A DNA stretch of 35,018 nt from Pseudomonas sp. GM50 (GTDB lineage: Bacteria > Pseudomonadota > Gammaproteobacteria > Pseudomonadales > Pseudomonadaceae), in assembly GCF_000282375.1 (NCBI RefSeq), contig NZ_AKJK01000110.1, positions 1-35,018 of the forward strand. Reading direction: 5' to 3'. Position 1 is the stretch's first letter. Each line of letters begins with the position of its first letter. The translations under genes and the position numbers were made by a program. This document shows positions 23,371 to 31,199 of this stretch, in pieces. The notes below the pieces were generated by a model. That model searched no databases, was not told the DNA's origin, and was given only the letters and a program-made list of their open reading frames with translations.

Positions 23371-24720
23371 ATGGAAATAGAAGAATTCGGCTACAAGCAA
23401 GAGTTGAAACGTAGCCTGTCACTGACGGACCTGGTGGTGTACGGAATGATCTTCATGATCCCCATCGCCCCGTTCGGCGTTTATGGTTACGTCAACGCCG
23501 AAGCGCCGGGGATGGTGCCACTGGCCTACATCATCGGCATGGTGGCGATGCTGTTCACCGCCCTCAGTTACGGCAGCATGGCCCGGGCCTTTCCGATTGC
23601 GGGCTCCGTGTATTCCTACGCACAACGCGGCCTCAACCCGCATGTCGGGTTTATCGCCGGTTGGCTGATGCTGCTCGATTATTTGCTGATTCCGCCGCTG
23701 CTCTACGTCTACGCGGCGATGGCGCTGAATCATTTGTACCCGGACATCCCGAAAGTCGGCTTCATCCTGGCCTTTCTGGTCAGCGCCACCTTCGTCAACC
23801 TGCGGGGTATCACCTTCACCGCACGGATGAACATCGTTTTTCTACTGGCGCAACTGGTGGTGCTGGGGATCTTCCTGTTCTATGCCTGGAATGCCCTGCA
23901 CGGCGGCGGCGGTAACGGTCAACTCACCCTGGCGCCGCTGTACAACGCCGAAACGTTCAACTTCGCCCTGCTGATGCAAGCGGTGTCGATTGCGGTGTTG
24001 TCGTTCCTCGGCTTCGATGCCATTTCCACCCTCGCCGAAGAAATCAAGGGCGACCCCGGCCGCAGCGTCGGCAAAGCTGCGCTGATCACATTGCTGGTGA
24101 TGGGCGTGATCTTCGTCGTACAGACCTGGATTGCCACGGATCTGGCCGCCGGCCTGGGCTTCAAGTCCGCCGACACTGCGTTCTATGAAATCGCCGAAAT
24201 CGCCGCCGGCAGCTGGCTGGCAACCCTGACCGCCGTCGCCACCGCACTGGCCTGGGGCGTCGCCGTCGCGATCACCTCGCAAGCGGCGGTTTCGCGCCTG
24301 CTGTTCGGTATGGCCCGGGACGGCAAACTGCCGAAAGTGCTGGCCAAGGTGCACCCGAAACACAACACGCCGTACTTGAGCATCTATCTGGTGGCGGTGC
24401 TGTCGCTGGTGATTTGCTACCTGTTCATCAACTCGGTGGACACCCTCACCTCCCTGGTGAACTTCGGCGCCCTGAGCGGCTTCATATTGCTGCACCTGAC
24501 CGTCATCAACTATTACTGGCGTCGGCAGAAGTCCGGCCAGGTGATCCGTCACCTGATCTGCCCGGTGATCGGCTTCATCATCGTCGCGGCCATCATGTAC
24601 AACATGGGCGTCGATGCACAGAAACTCGGCCTGATCTGGATTGCCCTGGGGCTGGTCTATCTATTCTTCCTCAACAAACTGGGTGCCAGCACAGCACTGC
24701 CCGACCCAAGCAATGGCTGA
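23371..24720 (+). CDS. APC-superfamily amino-acid/amine permease
   Basis: The 449-residue inner-membrane protein has about twelve membrane segments and the APC N-terminus LSLTDLVVYGMIFMIPIAPFGVYG. SFLGFDAISTLAEEIKGDPGRSVGKA marks the helix 6 region, and SRLLFGMARDGKLPKVLAKVHPKHNTP the loop after helix 8. These features are shared with PuuP-like and related permeases. AAGGAGAAGGGCTTC gives a strong site before ATG 23371. It lies 57 bases after the FGase-like gene, in the same direction, and is the likely importer of the cluster's substrate. Confidence 0.88.
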   Translation: MEIEEFGYKQELKRSLSLTDLVVYGMIFMIPIAPFGVYGYVNAEAPGMVPLAYIIGMVAMLFTALSYGSMARAFPIAGSVYSYAQRGLNPHVGFIAGWLMLLDYLLIPPLLYVYAAMALNHLYPDIPKVGFILAFLVSATFVNLRGITFTARMNIVFLLAQLVVLGIFLFYAWNALHGGGGNGQLTLAPLYNAETFNFALLMQAVSIAVLSFLGFDAISTLAEEIKGDPGRSVGKAALITLLVMGVIFVVQTWIATDLAAGLGFKSADTAFYEIAEIAAGSWLATLTAVATALAWGVAVAITSQAAVSRLLFGMARDGKLPKVLAKVHPKHNTPYLSIYLVAVLSLVICYLFINSVDTLTSLVNFGALSGFILLHLTVINYYWRRQKSGQVIRHLICPVIGFIIVAAIMYNMGVDAQKLGLIWIALGLVYLFFLNKLGASTALPDPSNG

Positions 24721-24795
24721 CAAGAAAAAGGGCAGCGTCTGACATGAATTCAGGCGACTGCCGATTTCAAGCGTGGAAACCGACAGTGATAGTCA

Positions 24796-24832
24796 GGTTC
24801 GGTGCAAATCGCCGAACCCTTTGATACAGGAG
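24796..24832 (+). promoter_or_regulatory. Hairpin just ahead of AruF-like ribosome site
   Basis: GGTTCGG (24796-24802) pairs with CCGAACC (24812-24818) across a 9-base loop, and the CAGGAG site follows at about 24827-24832. It lies in the 119-base gap after the permease gene. It could be a weak terminator, an attenuator, or a stabiliser of the downstream message. Confidence 0.4.
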
Positions 24833-24839
24833 TACATCC

Positions 24840-25856
24840 ATGCTGGTCTTACGCCCGGTGGAGTTAACCGACCTGCCCCAGTTGCAGCAACTGGCGCGCG
24901 ACAGTCTGGTGGGGGTCACGTCCTTGCCGGACGACACCGAACGCCTGCGCGAGAAGATTCTCGATTCCTGCGCTTCGTTCGAAAAAGCCGTACAGGGTCC
25001 TGGTCCGGAGAATTATTTCTTCGTGCTGGAAAATCTCACGACCCGTCGTCTGGCGGGCTGCTCGGAAATCCTCGCCACCGCAGGGTTCAACGAGCCGTTC
25101 TACAGTTTGCGCAACCGCCATTTCACCAGCGCCTCACGGGAGCTGAACATCGAGCACGGGGTGCCGGCGCTGTCGTTGTGCCACGACCTCAGTGGTCATA
25201 CGTTGCTGCGCGGTTTCCATATCGACGCGGCACTGGAACGCACGCGGTTTTCCGAATTGCTGTCCCGGGCGCGGCTGCTGTTCATCGCCGCCCACACGGC
25301 GCGCTTTGCCGAAGCGGTGATCACCGAAATCGTTGGCTACAGCGACGAACAGGGCCAGTCACCGTTCTGGGATGCGCTGGGCAAGCATTTCTTCGACCTG
25401 CCGTACGTCGAGGCCGAGCGGCTTTGCGGTCTGCAGAGCCGGACATTTCTCGCCGAATTGATGCCGCATTACCCGATCTACGTGCCGATGCTGCCGAAGG
25501 AGGCACAGGCCTGTATCGGCCGGATTCATCCCGACGGTCAGGAGGCCTTCGACATTCTTGAACGCGAAGGCTTCGAGACCAACAGCTACATCGACCTGTT
25601 CGACGGTGGCCCGACGTTGTACGCACGCACCTCGAACATTCGCTCTATCGCCCAAAGCCAGACCGGCACGGTACACCCTGGCTCAGCCATCGATGCGCGC
25701 GGCCGTTACCTGGTGAGCAACGATTCGTTGAAGGACTACCGCGCAATTGTTGCCGAGCTGGACTACCACGCCGGGCAACCCGTGGCCTTGAGCGCCGAGA
25801 TGTGTGCGGCCCTGAATGTGACCGACGCCAGCACGATCCGGTTGATCGCCCTGTGA
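24840..25856 (+). CDS. Arginine/ornithine N-succinyltransferase subunit, AruF-like
   Basis: The 338-residue GNAT-fold enzyme is of the AstA family. From memory of the family, its sequence follows P. aeruginosa AruF (alpha subunit) along most of its length: LVLRPVELTDLPQLQQLA, GVTSLPDDTERLR, EIVGYSDEQGQSPFWDALG, FLAELMPHYPIYVPMLP, EGFETNSYIDLFDGGPTL. AruF/AruG transfer succinyl from succinyl-CoA to the alpha-amino group of arginine or ornithine. In the standard arginine succinyltransferase operon these subunits lie with aruC, aruD, aruB and aruE; none of those is here. This is therefore probably a paralogous pair serving another substrate or induction signal. AGGAG precedes ATG 24840. Confidence 0.87.
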   Translation: MLVLRPVELTDLPQLQQLARDSLVGVTSLPDDTERLREKILDSCASFEKAVQGPGPENYFFVLENLTTRRLAGCSEILATAGFNEPFYSLRNRHFTSASRELNIEHGVPALSLCHDLSGHTLLRGFHIDAALERTRFSELLSRARLLFIAAHTARFAEAVITEIVGYSDEQGQSPFWDALGKHFFDLPYVEAERLCGLQSRTFLAELMPHYPIYVPMLPKEAQACIGRIHPDGQEAFDILEREGFETNSYIDLFDGGPTLYARTSNIRSIAQSQTGTVHPGSAIDARGRYLVSNDSLKDYRAIVAELDYHAGQPVALSAEMCAALNVTDASTIRLIAL

Positions 25857-25917
25857 GCCGCCACCGGCCCCGTGCCCAACGACAGCGCCCGAACAAGCGC
25901 GAAGAAGGAGCTGCATC

Positions 25918-26952
25918 ATGATTGTCCGCCCGGTTCAAGTCACCGACCTGCCCGCCCTGCTGGATTTGGTGCAACGGGCCGCCCCCGGGGTCACCACCCT
26001 GCCGGCCAGTGAGGAACGCCTGACCCACCGAGTGCGCTGGTCTCAGCGCACCTTTGCCGAACAAGTCGAGCGTGCGGATGCCGATTACCTGTTCGTGCTC
26101 GAGGACGACGATCAACAAGTGGTCGGCGTCAGTGCCCTGGTGGGGGCTGTCGGCCTGCGGGAGCCCTGGTACAACTACCGGGTCGGACTGACGGTCAGCT
26201 CGTCGCCGGACCTGGGTATTGCGCGCCAGATCCCTACGTTGTTCCTGAACAACGAAATGACCGGCCAATCGGAAATCTGTTCACTGTTTCTGCGACACGA
26301 TCAACGTCATGGCAATAATGGCCGACTGCTGTCGCTGGGGCGCCTGCTGTTCGTTGCCGAATTCCCTCACCTGTTCGGCGACAAGCTCATCGCCGAACTG
26401 CGCGGCAGTGCCGACGAACAAGGCTGCTCACCGTTCTGGGACAGCCTGGGCCGGCACTTCTTCAAGATGGATTTCAGCCATGCCGATCACTTGTCGGGGC
26501 TGGGCAGCAAAGCGTTCATCGCCGAACTGATGCCGCGCCAACCGCTCTACACCTGCCTGCTCACCGAACAGGCCCAAGCGGTGATCGGCAAGCCGCACCC
26601 GAACAGCGAACCTGCGCTGAAGATCCTCACCGCAGAGGGGTTTGCCCATAAGGGTTACATCGACATCTTCGACGCCGGCCCGGTGATCGAAGCCCCGGTG
26701 TCGAGAATCCGCACGGTGCGTGACAGCCAACGATTGGAGCTGGCCATCGGCACGCCCGACGACCAGGCGCCAGTGTGGCTGATCCACAATCGACGCCTGG
26801 AAAACTGCCGCATCACCACCGCCCAGGCGCGCCTGGTCGGCAACAGCCTGATCGTCGACCGGCTCACCGCCAAACGCCTGCAACTGCAACCCGGTAACTC
26901 GGTCCGCGCCGTGCCGCTGCGCAATCAACAGCAGCAGGCGGTGGCGGCGTGA
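25918..26952 (+). CDS. Arginine/ornithine N-succinyltransferase subunit, AruG-like
   Basis: The 344-residue AstA-family protein has AruG-specific features: IVRPVQVTDLPALLDL, VSALVGAVGLREPWYNYRVG, IPTLFLNNEMTGQSEICSLFL, LGRHFFKMDFSHADHLSG, then ELMPRQPLYTCLLTEQA and KGYIDIFDAGPVIEAP. It differs from the preceding gene in the same way AruG differs from AruF, so the two probably form a heteromer. GAAGGAG seven bases before ATG 25918 sets the start, and the gap to the AruF-like gene is 61 bases. It is the last gene of the one-directional cluster, followed by an inverted repeat. Confidence 0.87.
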   Translation: MIVRPVQVTDLPALLDLVQRAAPGVTTLPASEERLTHRVRWSQRTFAEQVERADADYLFVLEDDDQQVVGVSALVGAVGLREPWYNYRVGLTVSSSPDLGIARQIPTLFLNNEMTGQSEICSLFLRHDQRHGNNGRLLSLGRLLFVAEFPHLFGDKLIAELRGSADEQGCSPFWDSLGRHFFKMDFSHADHLSGLGSKAFIAELMPRQPLYTCLLTEQAQAVIGKPHPNSEPALKILTAEGFAHKGYIDIFDAGPVIEAPVSRIRTVRDSQRLELAIGTPDDQAPVWLIHNRRLENCRITTAQARLVGNSLIVDRLTAKRLQLQPGNSVRAVPLRNQQQQAVAA

Positions 26953-26958
26953 TCGGAA

Positions 26959-27055
26959 AAAATCGCAGCCTTCGGCAGCGCCTACATCATTCCTTACCCG
27001 TCCACATCGATCGTTGAACATCCTGCAGGTGCTGCCGCAGGCTGCGATCTTTTGA
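26959..27055. repeat. Degenerate inverted repeat, gtaggagctgccg family
   Basis: aatcgcagccttcggcagcg (26961-26980) faces gctgccgcaggctgcgat (27031-27048). The family is the same as at 4187-4276 but with looser arms. It may end the transcript of the AruG-like gene. Confidence 0.7.
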
Positions 27056-27179
27056 TCTTGCATCCCAAGGCCAGCAAATTCGTCATCATTCTTTACCCTT
27101 CCCCGTGATAGCCTTTTGTTCCTTCGGCGTTGACACTTTTGCTCAAGCCCTTCCATTCCTTTGTATTGGTGGAACTCAT

Positions 27180-28049
27180 ATGTCCAGGCTGTCTCATCAA
27201 GATTTGCGCCGTAATTTCCGCCAACTGTTCGCCTCCAACGCCTGCTACCACACGGCGTCGGTCTTCGACCCCATGTCGGCGCGCATCGCCGCCGATCTGG
27301 GTTTCGAGGTGGGGATCCTGGGTGGTTCGGTCGCGTCGTTGCAGGTGCTGGGCGCCCCGGACTTTGCGTTGATCACCCTGAGCGAGTTCGCCGAGCAGGC
27401 TACCCGCATCGGCCGCGTGGCCCAATTGCCGGTCATCGCCGACGCCGACCACGGCTATGGCAACGCGCTTAACGTCATGCGCACCATCGTCGAACTCGAA
27501 CGCGCCGGCGTGGCCGCGCTGACCATTGAAGACACCCTGTTGCCGGCGCAATTCGGCCGCAAGTCCACCGACCTGATCACGGTTGCCGAAGGTGTCGGCA
27601 AGATTCGCGCGGCGCTCGAAGCCCGGGTCGACTCGGAAATGGCGATCATCGCCCGCACCAATGCGGGGATCCTGCCGATCCAGGAAATCATCAGCCGCAC
27701 CCGGCATTACCAGCAGGCCGGCGCCGACGGGATTTGCATGGTGGGCGTGCAGGATTTCGACCAACTGGAGCAAATCGCCGAGCACCTGAGTGTGCCGCTG
27801 ATGCTGGTCACCTACGGCAACCCACTGCTGCGCGACGACAAACGCCTCGCCGAACTGGGCGTGCGCGTCACCATCGACGGCCATGGCGCCTACTTCGCGG
27901 CGATCAAGGCCACTTACGACAGCCTGCGCGAACAGCGGCAGATATTCACCCAGGCGTCGGATCTGAGCGCGACTGAACTGACGCACACGTACACGCAGCC
28001 TGAGGAATACATCGTCTGGGCGAAGGAGTATATGAGCGTCAAGGAGTGA
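27180..28049 (+). CDS. Oxaloacetate decarboxylase, PEP mutase/isocitrate lyase superfamily
   Basis: The 289-residue protein matches the PA4872 type. Visible are ACYHTASVFDPMSARIAADLG, GILGGSVASLQVLGAPDFALITLSEF, VIADADHGYGNALNVMRTIVELERAG (Mg-binding Asp residues), ALTIEDTLLPAQFGRKS and MLVTYGNPLLRDD. PA4872 was shown to decarboxylate oxaloacetate to pyruvate and is not an isocitrate lyase. Length is nearly identical to that family. ATG 27180 is used because upstream in-frame residues from 27105 do not fit the family. The gene stands alone between repeats. A weak GGTGGA site precedes the start. Confidence 0.9.
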   Translation: MSRLSHQDLRRNFRQLFASNACYHTASVFDPMSARIAADLGFEVGILGGSVASLQVLGAPDFALITLSEFAEQATRIGRVAQLPVIADADHGYGNALNVMRTIVELERAGVAALTIEDTLLPAQFGRKSTDLITVAEGVGKIRAALEARVDSEMAIIARTNAGILPIQEIISRTRHYQQAGADGICMVGVQDFDQLEQIAEHLSVPLMLVTYGNPLLRDDKRLAELGVRVTIDGHGAYFAAIKATYDSLREQRQIFTQASDLSATELTHTYTQPEEYIVWAKEYMSVKE

Positions 28050-28087
28050 GGGTTCAGCGGGTATGACGGTGTGAACCTACATGACGC

Positions 28088-28181
28088 CATCGCGAGCAGG
28101 CTCGCTCCCACACTGGATTTTCTGTGAACACATTATTTGTGCACGCCAGCAATCAAATGTGGGAGCGAGCCTGCTCGCGAT
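28088..28181. repeat. REPIN, gcgagcaggctcgctc family
   Basis: The arms catcgcgagcaggctcgctc (28088-28107, on to ccaca at 28112) and its complement (28158-28181) face each other. Confidence 0.88.
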
Positions 28182-28230
28182 AGCTTCTGCTGCAACACCG
28201 CTAAATCACGACCTGGAACCTTCCTACTCC

Positions 28231-28354
28231 CCTGTGGCGAGGGGGCTCGCCCCCGTTCGGCTGCGCAGCAGTCGTAATCCAGGCGACTCGGTGGGGCTGA
28301 AAGAATGCAGGGGCCGCTTCGCGCCCCAACGGGGGCAAGCCCCCTCGCCACAGG
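28231..28354. repeat. REPIN, tgtggcgagggggcttgc family
   Basis: cctgtggcgagggggctcgc from 28231 faces the complement ending ctcgccacagg at 28354. The centre has diverged from the other copies. Confidence 0.88.
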
Positions 28355-28388
28355 GAACTGCCCCCACACCAAGGAATGATCTGGCCGA

Positions 28389-29630
28389 TTACTGCTTGGT
28401 CAATTCCATAATCATCCGCGACAGCAGATAAATCCGTGGCGCCACGCTTTCGACCTCGGCGTATTCCTCGGGCGTATGGATATTCCCGCCGACAATCCCG
28501 AACCCGTCCAGCGTCGGCGTACCCACCCCGGCCGAGAGGCTGGCATCCGCCGCCCCGCCGCTGCCTTCTTCCGTCAGCTTGCGACCGATTTCGCCGTAAA
28601 TCCCCTGAGCCATGGCCATCAAGCGATCCGACTCCGCCGTTTGCGGCATCGGCGGCAAGCCGCGTTTCAGGGTGGTGGTGACTTCAGTCTCGGGAATCAG
28701 TTTGTCCTTGGAAACCCGCGCCAGGTCCTTTTCGATCCGGTCGAACTCTTCCGGCACCGCTGCCCGCACGTCAGCCTTGGCGGTGGCCTGATCCGGAATC
28801 ACGTTGGTGCGGTCGCCAGCGTTAAGCACGGTGAAGTTGATAGTGGTTTTCTTCTCTGCATCCCCCAGTTTGCCGAGTTGCAGAATCTGGTGTGCGGCTT
28901 CCATGGCCGCATTACGCCCCAGCTCCGGCGCGACGCCAGCGTGAGATGCCTTGCCTTTGACCTCGACCACGGCGGTGGCGCTGCCTTTACGCCATACAAC
29001 CAAACCATCCGCCGGGCGACCCGGTTCGAGGTTGAGGGTCACGTCGTGGGCCTTGGCGGTTTTCTTGATCAGGTCGGTGGCGACGTTCGAGCCGGTTTCT
29101 TCACTGGCGTCGAGCAAGAAAGTGATCTGCGCATAGTCCTTGAAATCGAGGTTTTTCAGGACTTTCAGCGCGTAGATCCCGGCGACGATGCCGCCCTTGT
29201 CGTCCATTACACCCGGCCCGTAAGCGCGGCCGTCCTTGATCTGGAACGGGCGCGCAGCAGCGGAGCCTTCCTTGAACACGGTGTCCATGTGCGCCATCAG
29301 CAGGATTTTCGCCTTGCCGGTGCCTTTGAGCGTGGCCAGCACATGGTTGCTCTTGTCCGGGGTGTTGGGCACGAGTTCGATGGTGGCACCGAGTTTCTTC
29401 AACTCCTCAATGGCGATGTCACTCACCTGGGTCAGGCCCGGCTCATAACCGGAGCCGGAGTCGATGTTTACCAACCGTTCCAGCAGTTTCAGGGCTTCAC
29501 CCTTGTACTGTTCGGCATCGGCGAGGACTTGTTTATGGGGTTCGGCGAAGGCTGCGGGGGTGAAGGCGCCGAGGGCCAGGGTCAGGCCGAGGCTGGTGGC
29601 CAGGAGGGAGCGAGAGAGATTGAACGTCAT
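28389..29630 (-). CDS. Exported M20 glutamate carboxypeptidase (carboxypeptidase G2-like)
   Basis: The 413-residue protein has a signal peptide ending near PAAFA (residue 29). The zinc ligands follow carboxypeptidase G2 with an offset of about two residues: His114 and Asp116 in MAHMDTVF, Asp143 in GVMDDKGG, Glu177-Glu178 in DASEETGS, Glu202 in LNLEPGR, and a late histidine in GGNIHTPEEY. Carboxypeptidase G2 of Pseudomonas RS-16 removes C-terminal glutamate from folate and similar N-acyl glutamates in the periplasm, and its length (415) fits. Substrate range here is inferred. The ATG at 29630 is followed at once by the signal peptide. The gene stands alone. Confidence 0.9.
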   Translation of the reverse strand: MTFNLSRSLLATSLGLTLALGAFTPAAFAEPHKQVLADAEQYKGEALKLLERLVNIDSGSGYEPGLTQVSDIAIEELKKLGATIELVPNTPDKSNHVLATLKGTGKAKILLMAHMDTVFKEGSAAARPFQIKDGRAYGPGVMDDKGGIVAGIYALKVLKNLDFKDYAQITFLLDASEETGSNVATDLIKKTAKAHDVTLNLEPGRPADGLVVWRKGSATAVVEVKGKASHAGVAPELGRNAAMEAAHQILQLGKLGDAEKKTTINFTVLNAGDRTNVIPDQATAKADVRAAVPEEFDRIEKDLARVSKDKLIPETEVTTTLKRGLPPMPQTAESDRLMAMAQGIYGEIGRKLTEEGSGGAADASLSAGVGTPTLDGFGIVGGNIHTPEEYAEVESVAPRIYLLSRMIMELTKQ

Positions 29631-29730
29631 GAATCGATCCTTGTTTCGTGTCGGAGTGTTGAAACACTACCTGACTGAGCCACAACGCTCTACACCGGAT
29701 GCGACACATACAAACCTGAGTGACCACACA

Positions 29731-29904
29731 TCCCCTGTGGGAGCCGGCTTATGTGGCGAGGGGGCTTGCCCCCGTTCGACTGCGAAGCAGTCGTAAAACC
29801 AGTCACCGCGGTCTAATTCAAGATCGCGGTGACTGGTTTTAGGGGTGCTTCGCTCCCCAACGGGGGCAAGCCCCCTCGCCACATAAGCCCGCTCCCACAG
29901 GGGA
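29731..29904. repeat. Long REPIN with symmetric centre
   Basis: The outer arms begin tcccctgtgggagccggctt (29731) and end with its near-complement at 29904. Inner arms carry the tgtggcgagggggcttgccc core. The centre has ccagtcaccgcg facing cgcggtgactgg. This is the longest and most symmetric copy in the window, about 174 bases. Confidence 0.9.
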
Positions 29905-29917
29905 TTTGGGTGATCGG

Positions 29918-30991
29918 TCAGACCGAATCGAGCATCGCCTTATGCGGCTTGCCATCACTGTGGCAGATGACGCGGTTGCGGCCGGTGGTCTTGGCTTCGT
30001 AGAGCGCTTGGTCGGCGTCGTTGAGCCACAGGGTCGCGTCGTCGTGGGCCGGGTTGAAGGCCGCCAGGCCGATGCTCAAACTGACTTTCAGCGCCGGGTT
30101 CTGCTCGTACCCCAACGTGGCGAAACGATCACGCAGCGCATCCATCGCCACGGCCGCGCGGTCCAGCGGCAGGTCCGGCAGCAGCACGCAGAATTCGTCG
30201 CCGCCATAGCGCCCGGCGACATCCGCTGCGCGCAGGTTCTGCTTGAGCATTTTGCTCAGCTGACGCAGGACGATGTCCCCGGCGACATGGCCGTAGGTGT
30301 CGTTGATGATTTTGAAATGGTCGATGTCGATCAGCGCAATAGCCCCGCCCTGCTGCTGGCGTTGGCAGCGCTGAAATTCGACTTCCAGCTGATCTTTCCA
30401 GGCACCGTGATTCAGCAGGCCAGTCAGGCTGTCGGTGCGGCTCAGGGCCAGCAGTTCACGCTTGTGCCGGCCGAGGGTGTCGGCCTGACGGAAGCAAATC
30501 CAGCCAAAGGACAGCGGATAAATCGACAGCAAAGGCAAGCAGGCGTACAGCTGAAACGGACTGGTTTGCGGGACAAAAGCCGGCATGAACACCAGCAGCC
30601 CGAGGCCTATCCCAAGCACCTGCGCGACGGCGCCCATCAACAGAAAACGCAAACCGCCGATGGCCACGTTGTGCATCGCCATCATGGACAGTGTGGCCGC
30701 GCTGGGCAGCGGATTGAACTGCATGGCGGCGACCCAGAAACCGCCGAGAAACGCGTCTATCAGGATATTGCGGTGTTCGGCGTGAAAAGGAATTTTCGAC
30801 CGGCGTGCCCATTGATAAGCCACATGGGGCCAGAGCAGCCCGTTGATCAGCATTACCCCCCAGACCCAGGGCGCCGGGTCGAGTGGATACATCCCTGCGC
30901 CGACGCACAATAACCCCAGGGCCAAACCCAGGATTCGCGACGCGTAAAGCCTCCTGGCCAGTGAAAGTCCCTTTCCTCCCTTTTTTTCCAT
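29918..30991 (-). CDS. MASE2-GGDEF diguanylate cyclase (AdrA/DgcC-like)
   Basis: The 357-residue protein has a MASE2 membrane sensor over about residues 10-165, with several membrane segments (RLYASRILGLALGLL, WPHVAYQWARR, FLGGFWVAAMQFNPLPSAATL). The GGDEF domain spans about 185-345, with the intact active motif GGDEF at 263-267. The allosteric I-site RAAD at 254-257 lies five residues before it. It should make cyclic di-GMP at the inner membrane under product inhibition. No EAL domain is present. ATG 30991 follows AGAGGCCGAT; a start at 31030 is less likely. It is divergent from the PlaF-type gene. The input signal of MASE2 is unknown. Confidence 0.9.
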   Translation of the reverse strand: MEKKGGKGLSLARRLYASRILGLALGLLCVGAGMYPLDPAPWVWGVMLINGLLWPHVAYQWARRSKIPFHAEHRNILIDAFLGGFWVAAMQFNPLPSAATLSMMAMHNVAIGGLRFLLMGAVAQVLGIGLGLLVFMPAFVPQTSPFQLYACLPLLSIYPLSFGWICFRQADTLGRHKRELLALSRTDSLTGLLNHGAWKDQLEVEFQRCQRQQQGGAIALIDIDHFKIINDTYGHVAGDIVLRQLSKMLKQNLRAADVAGRYGGDEFCVLLPDLPLDRAAVAMDALRDRFATLGYEQNPALKVSLSIGLAAFNPAHDDATLWLNDADQALYEAKTTGRNRVICHSDGKPHKAMLDSV

Positions 30992-31199
30992 ATCGGCCTC
31001 TGTACCACTGAACGGAGCCTGACAACACACGGGATTGAAAGCGTGTTTGAAGTCTATCAGGGCAACGGCAAATAGCCATCAGCGGTTGGCGTTCTGAATA
31101 GCATGAGCTCGCCATGAGCTGAGTGCCCAATGTTTGGTCTATACATGAAGGGAAGGATCGATAAACAACCTGCCCTGATCACTGCAAAGGAATAGCCTG

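Larger units (their letters stand above)
28050..28388. other. Gene-free gap filled by two REPINs
   Basis: The 339 bases between the convergent decarboxylase and carboxypeptidase genes hold two complete repeat elements of different families, at 28088-28181 and 28231-28354. I see no other structure or gene in it. Confidence 0.7.

Noticed and set aside
21246..24720. Putrescine gamma-glutamylation (Puu/Spu) pathway
   Set aside because: A GS-like ligase and APC permease fit, but the gamma-glutamylputrescine oxidase, aldehyde dehydrogenase and PuuD hydrolase are missing, and AST-type and FGase-like genes are present instead.
28476..29678. 400-codon plus-strand frame opposite the M20 carboxypeptidase
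   Set aside because: The opposite strand encodes a complete signal peptide and all zinc ligands; the plus-strand reading is a composition artefact.
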